In this document: positions 4,929-5,986 of the stretch, piece by piece | Numbering within the stretch: position 1 is the stretch's first letter | Layout: the number at the start of each line of letters is the position of its first letter | NCBI GenBank assembly: GCA_030610965.1 | Contig: JAUWQU010000272.1 | Location: 1-5,986, forward strand | Reading direction: 5' to 3' | From: Phycisphaerae bacterium | Lineage (GTDB): Bacteria; Planctomycetota; Phycisphaerae; SM23-33 | DNA length: 5,986 nt | Translations under genes and position numbers: made by a program | The notes under the pieces: model-generated | What the model was told of the DNA's origin: nothing | The model's input: only the letters and a program-made list of their open reading frames with translations | Database searches by the model: none

Positions 4929-5933
4929 TCACCATGGGGACAGGTTCTCCATTGTGGGGTGCAGGATGTTGGCCTGGCTGATCGCTCCGGAGCCGGCGTC
5001 CTGGGCGACTGCGTAGGCTCGGACGTGGCCGGACCCGTCGCCGGGCCACGAGTACGGCGGCGGGGTCGCGTGAACCGGCCACGTCCAGTTGAGCCAGGTC
5101 TCGTCGACGTCATGCGGCGTCGGGGGATCGAGAGTCGCGACGTGTCTCCAGGGGCCGTTGTAGAAGTTCCGGCCGGCAGTGATGGGCTTGCCGGAGTAGA
5201 GGTAGATCGTCAGCAGGGCGCCGGGATCGGGATAGTTGGTAGGTGGCGTGGTGATCCTGGCCAGGCTGGCGGCGTAGCTCCACGTGGCGCTGCCGGTGCC
5301 GGTTGCGCCGCCGTACGGTTGCCAGGCGGCGGTCGGGACAGTCCAGGCGTACCACATGGGGCTTGTCGGGTAGGCGAGGGCGTCGCAGAGATACCAGCGG
5401 TCTGAGTGCCAGAACAAGAACCATTCGCCGGCGGCGGTGTCGCAGTGCCATGATGGATGATCGTTGTAGGTTGGTCCGGGTACGTAGGTGCCGACGATGT
5501 TTGGACTGAGCGTGCCTGTGAGCACAAGGGCGCCATTGGCTTGGATGGTGATTGCGAGTTGCGGTCGGTGAATCGGGGGCTTGCCCGGGCAGTCGGGAAA
5601 TTGGAGGACCTCCGAATCGACGTAGGCCCGGAAGTTGTGCCGAACGAAGGCGGCGTAGCCGTTCGAGTTCGAGCGTTCTCCCCAATGATTGCGGCCTGGA
5701 TGGGTCCGGGCGTACGTCCACCAGCCGGCGCGTTGAAGGGCATTGAGGGTGGCAGACCAGGCGGAAGTAATGGCGGCCATGGCGGCACGTGCGGCAAGCT
5801 GCGGATGCGTGTCGGGCTGGGTCCAGGTTCCGATGCCGCGAACGGCCAGGCCGCCTTGGGTTCGGAGGTACACCTGGTCATTCAGTCGGCCGCTGATGTC
5901 GCCGATGATTCCGCTGGTCTTTACGAGTGCCAC
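4929..5933 (-). CDS. 334-residue paralogous-family protein with inserted GTL-P module
   Basis: Function unknown; the largest member of the three-member family. Residues 1-100 match protein A (284-982) without gaps at 39 positions, including W59-S-A-T-L, W71 and A-A-F-V-R at 94-98. Residues about 136-219 are the GTL-P module that also exists alone as the 90-residue protein. Residues about 235-334 resemble the C-terminal domain of protein A: an I-[YF] strand, then G-R, G-x2-R-[HY]-[VL] and T. So the module is inserted between the two family domains. The protein is rich in Trp, Tyr and Pro, with no membrane span or signal peptide, which would suit a structural or surface protein, but this is a guess. 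The start is GTG, supported by AGGAG 8 bases upstream and by alignment of M-A-L-V-K with the paralogue. A terminator follows the gene. Confidence 0.85.
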   Translation of the reverse strand: MALVKTSGIIGDISGRLNDQVYLRTQGGLAVRGIGTWTQPDTHPQLAARAAMAAITSAWSATLNALQRAGWWTYARTHPGRNHWGERSNSNGYAAFVRHNFRAYVDSEVLQFPDCPGKPPIHRPQLAITIQANGALVLTGTLSPNIVGTYVPGPTYNDHPSWHCDTAAGEWFLFWHSDRWYLCDALAYPTSPMWYAWTVPTAAWQPYGGATGTGSATWSYAASLARITTPPTNYPDPGALLTIYLYSGKPITAGRNFYNGPWRHVATLDPPTPHDVDETWLNWTWPVHATPPPYSWPGDGSGHVRAYAVAQDAGSGAISQANILHPTMENLSPW

Positions 5934-5941
5934 AGGGATGG

Positions 5942-5946
5942 CTCCT
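5942..5946 (-). promoter_or_regulatory. Ribosome binding site deciding the GTG start of the 334-residue gene
   Basis: AGGAG on the minus strand lies 8 bases before the GTG at 5933-5931, the same spacing as for the left 232-residue gene. No promoter can be judged in the 40 bases left before the window edge. Confidence 0.65.
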
Positions 5947-5986
5947 GGAGCGGTGGGTTAGGGTAAGGTCCGGATAATGAACGTCA

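Noticed and set aside
4790..5113. Longer N-terminus for rep starting at 5113
   Set aside because: The extra 108 residues are Arg/Pro/Thr-rich, partly overlap the well-supported 334-residue gene in another frame and cross the terminator hairpin.
4287..5405. 372-residue open frame on the plus strand
   Set aside because: It is antisense to the HUH initiator and the 334-residue gene and has the Arg/Gly/Val-rich make-up of a shadow frame.
1..5986. CRISPR array, tRNA, diversity-generating retroelement or retron
   Set aside because: No spaced direct repeats, no tRNA cloverleaf with a CCA-type acceptor, and no reverse transcriptase motif (xxDD) in any credible gene.

Overview
This is a high-GC bacterial window, about 60% G+C by eye, with no lineage marker such as an rRNA, tRNA or housekeeping gene. 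Every gene I accept lies on the minus strand. The only protein with a clear biochemical role is a rolling-circle (HUH) replication initiator. I see no integrase, transposase, relaxase, terminase, portal or capsid protein. The best description is a small rolling-circle replicon or virus-like element, or part of one. The ends do not overlap, but a circle of this size would be consistent with the gene order.

Layout, in the direction of minus-strand transcription. At the right edge is a 334-residue protein (5933-4929), followed by a hairpin plus T-rich terminator (4860-4826). Next comes a tight four-gene cluster: rep (4789-3560), a 232-residue protein starting inside the rep stop codon (3560-2862), a 100-residue one-helix membrane protein or lipoprotein (2850-2548), and a 67-residue protein resembling ribosome modulation factor (2543-2340). 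A stretch of about 1.36 kb without genes follows (2339-983). At the left are a second 232-residue protein (982-284) and a 90-residue protein (284-12), again with start and stop codons overlapping.

Three of the seven proteins belong to one divergent paralogous family. The 334-residue and left 232-residue proteins share 39 of their first 100 residues without a gap, and the rep-linked 232-residue protein keeps the same tryptophan-centred core. The 90-residue protein is a free-standing copy of a module that sits in the middle of the 334-residue protein. Family function is unknown; a structural or surface role is a guess.

The gene-free stretch is packed with perfect inverted repeats: a cluster of three hairpins at 1964-2086, a 73-bp MITE-like stem flanked by 7-bp direct repeats at 1448-1534, and at least five other strong hairpins. 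It also holds a good sigma70-type promoter (2179-2151) and a classic intrinsic terminator (1142-1121) on the same strand, with no credible protein gene between them. I propose it carries the replication origin, a large structured RNA, or both. Throughout the window, coding and non-coding, the plus strand has about twice as much G as C in the rows I counted, as is often seen in elements replicated through single-stranded DNA.
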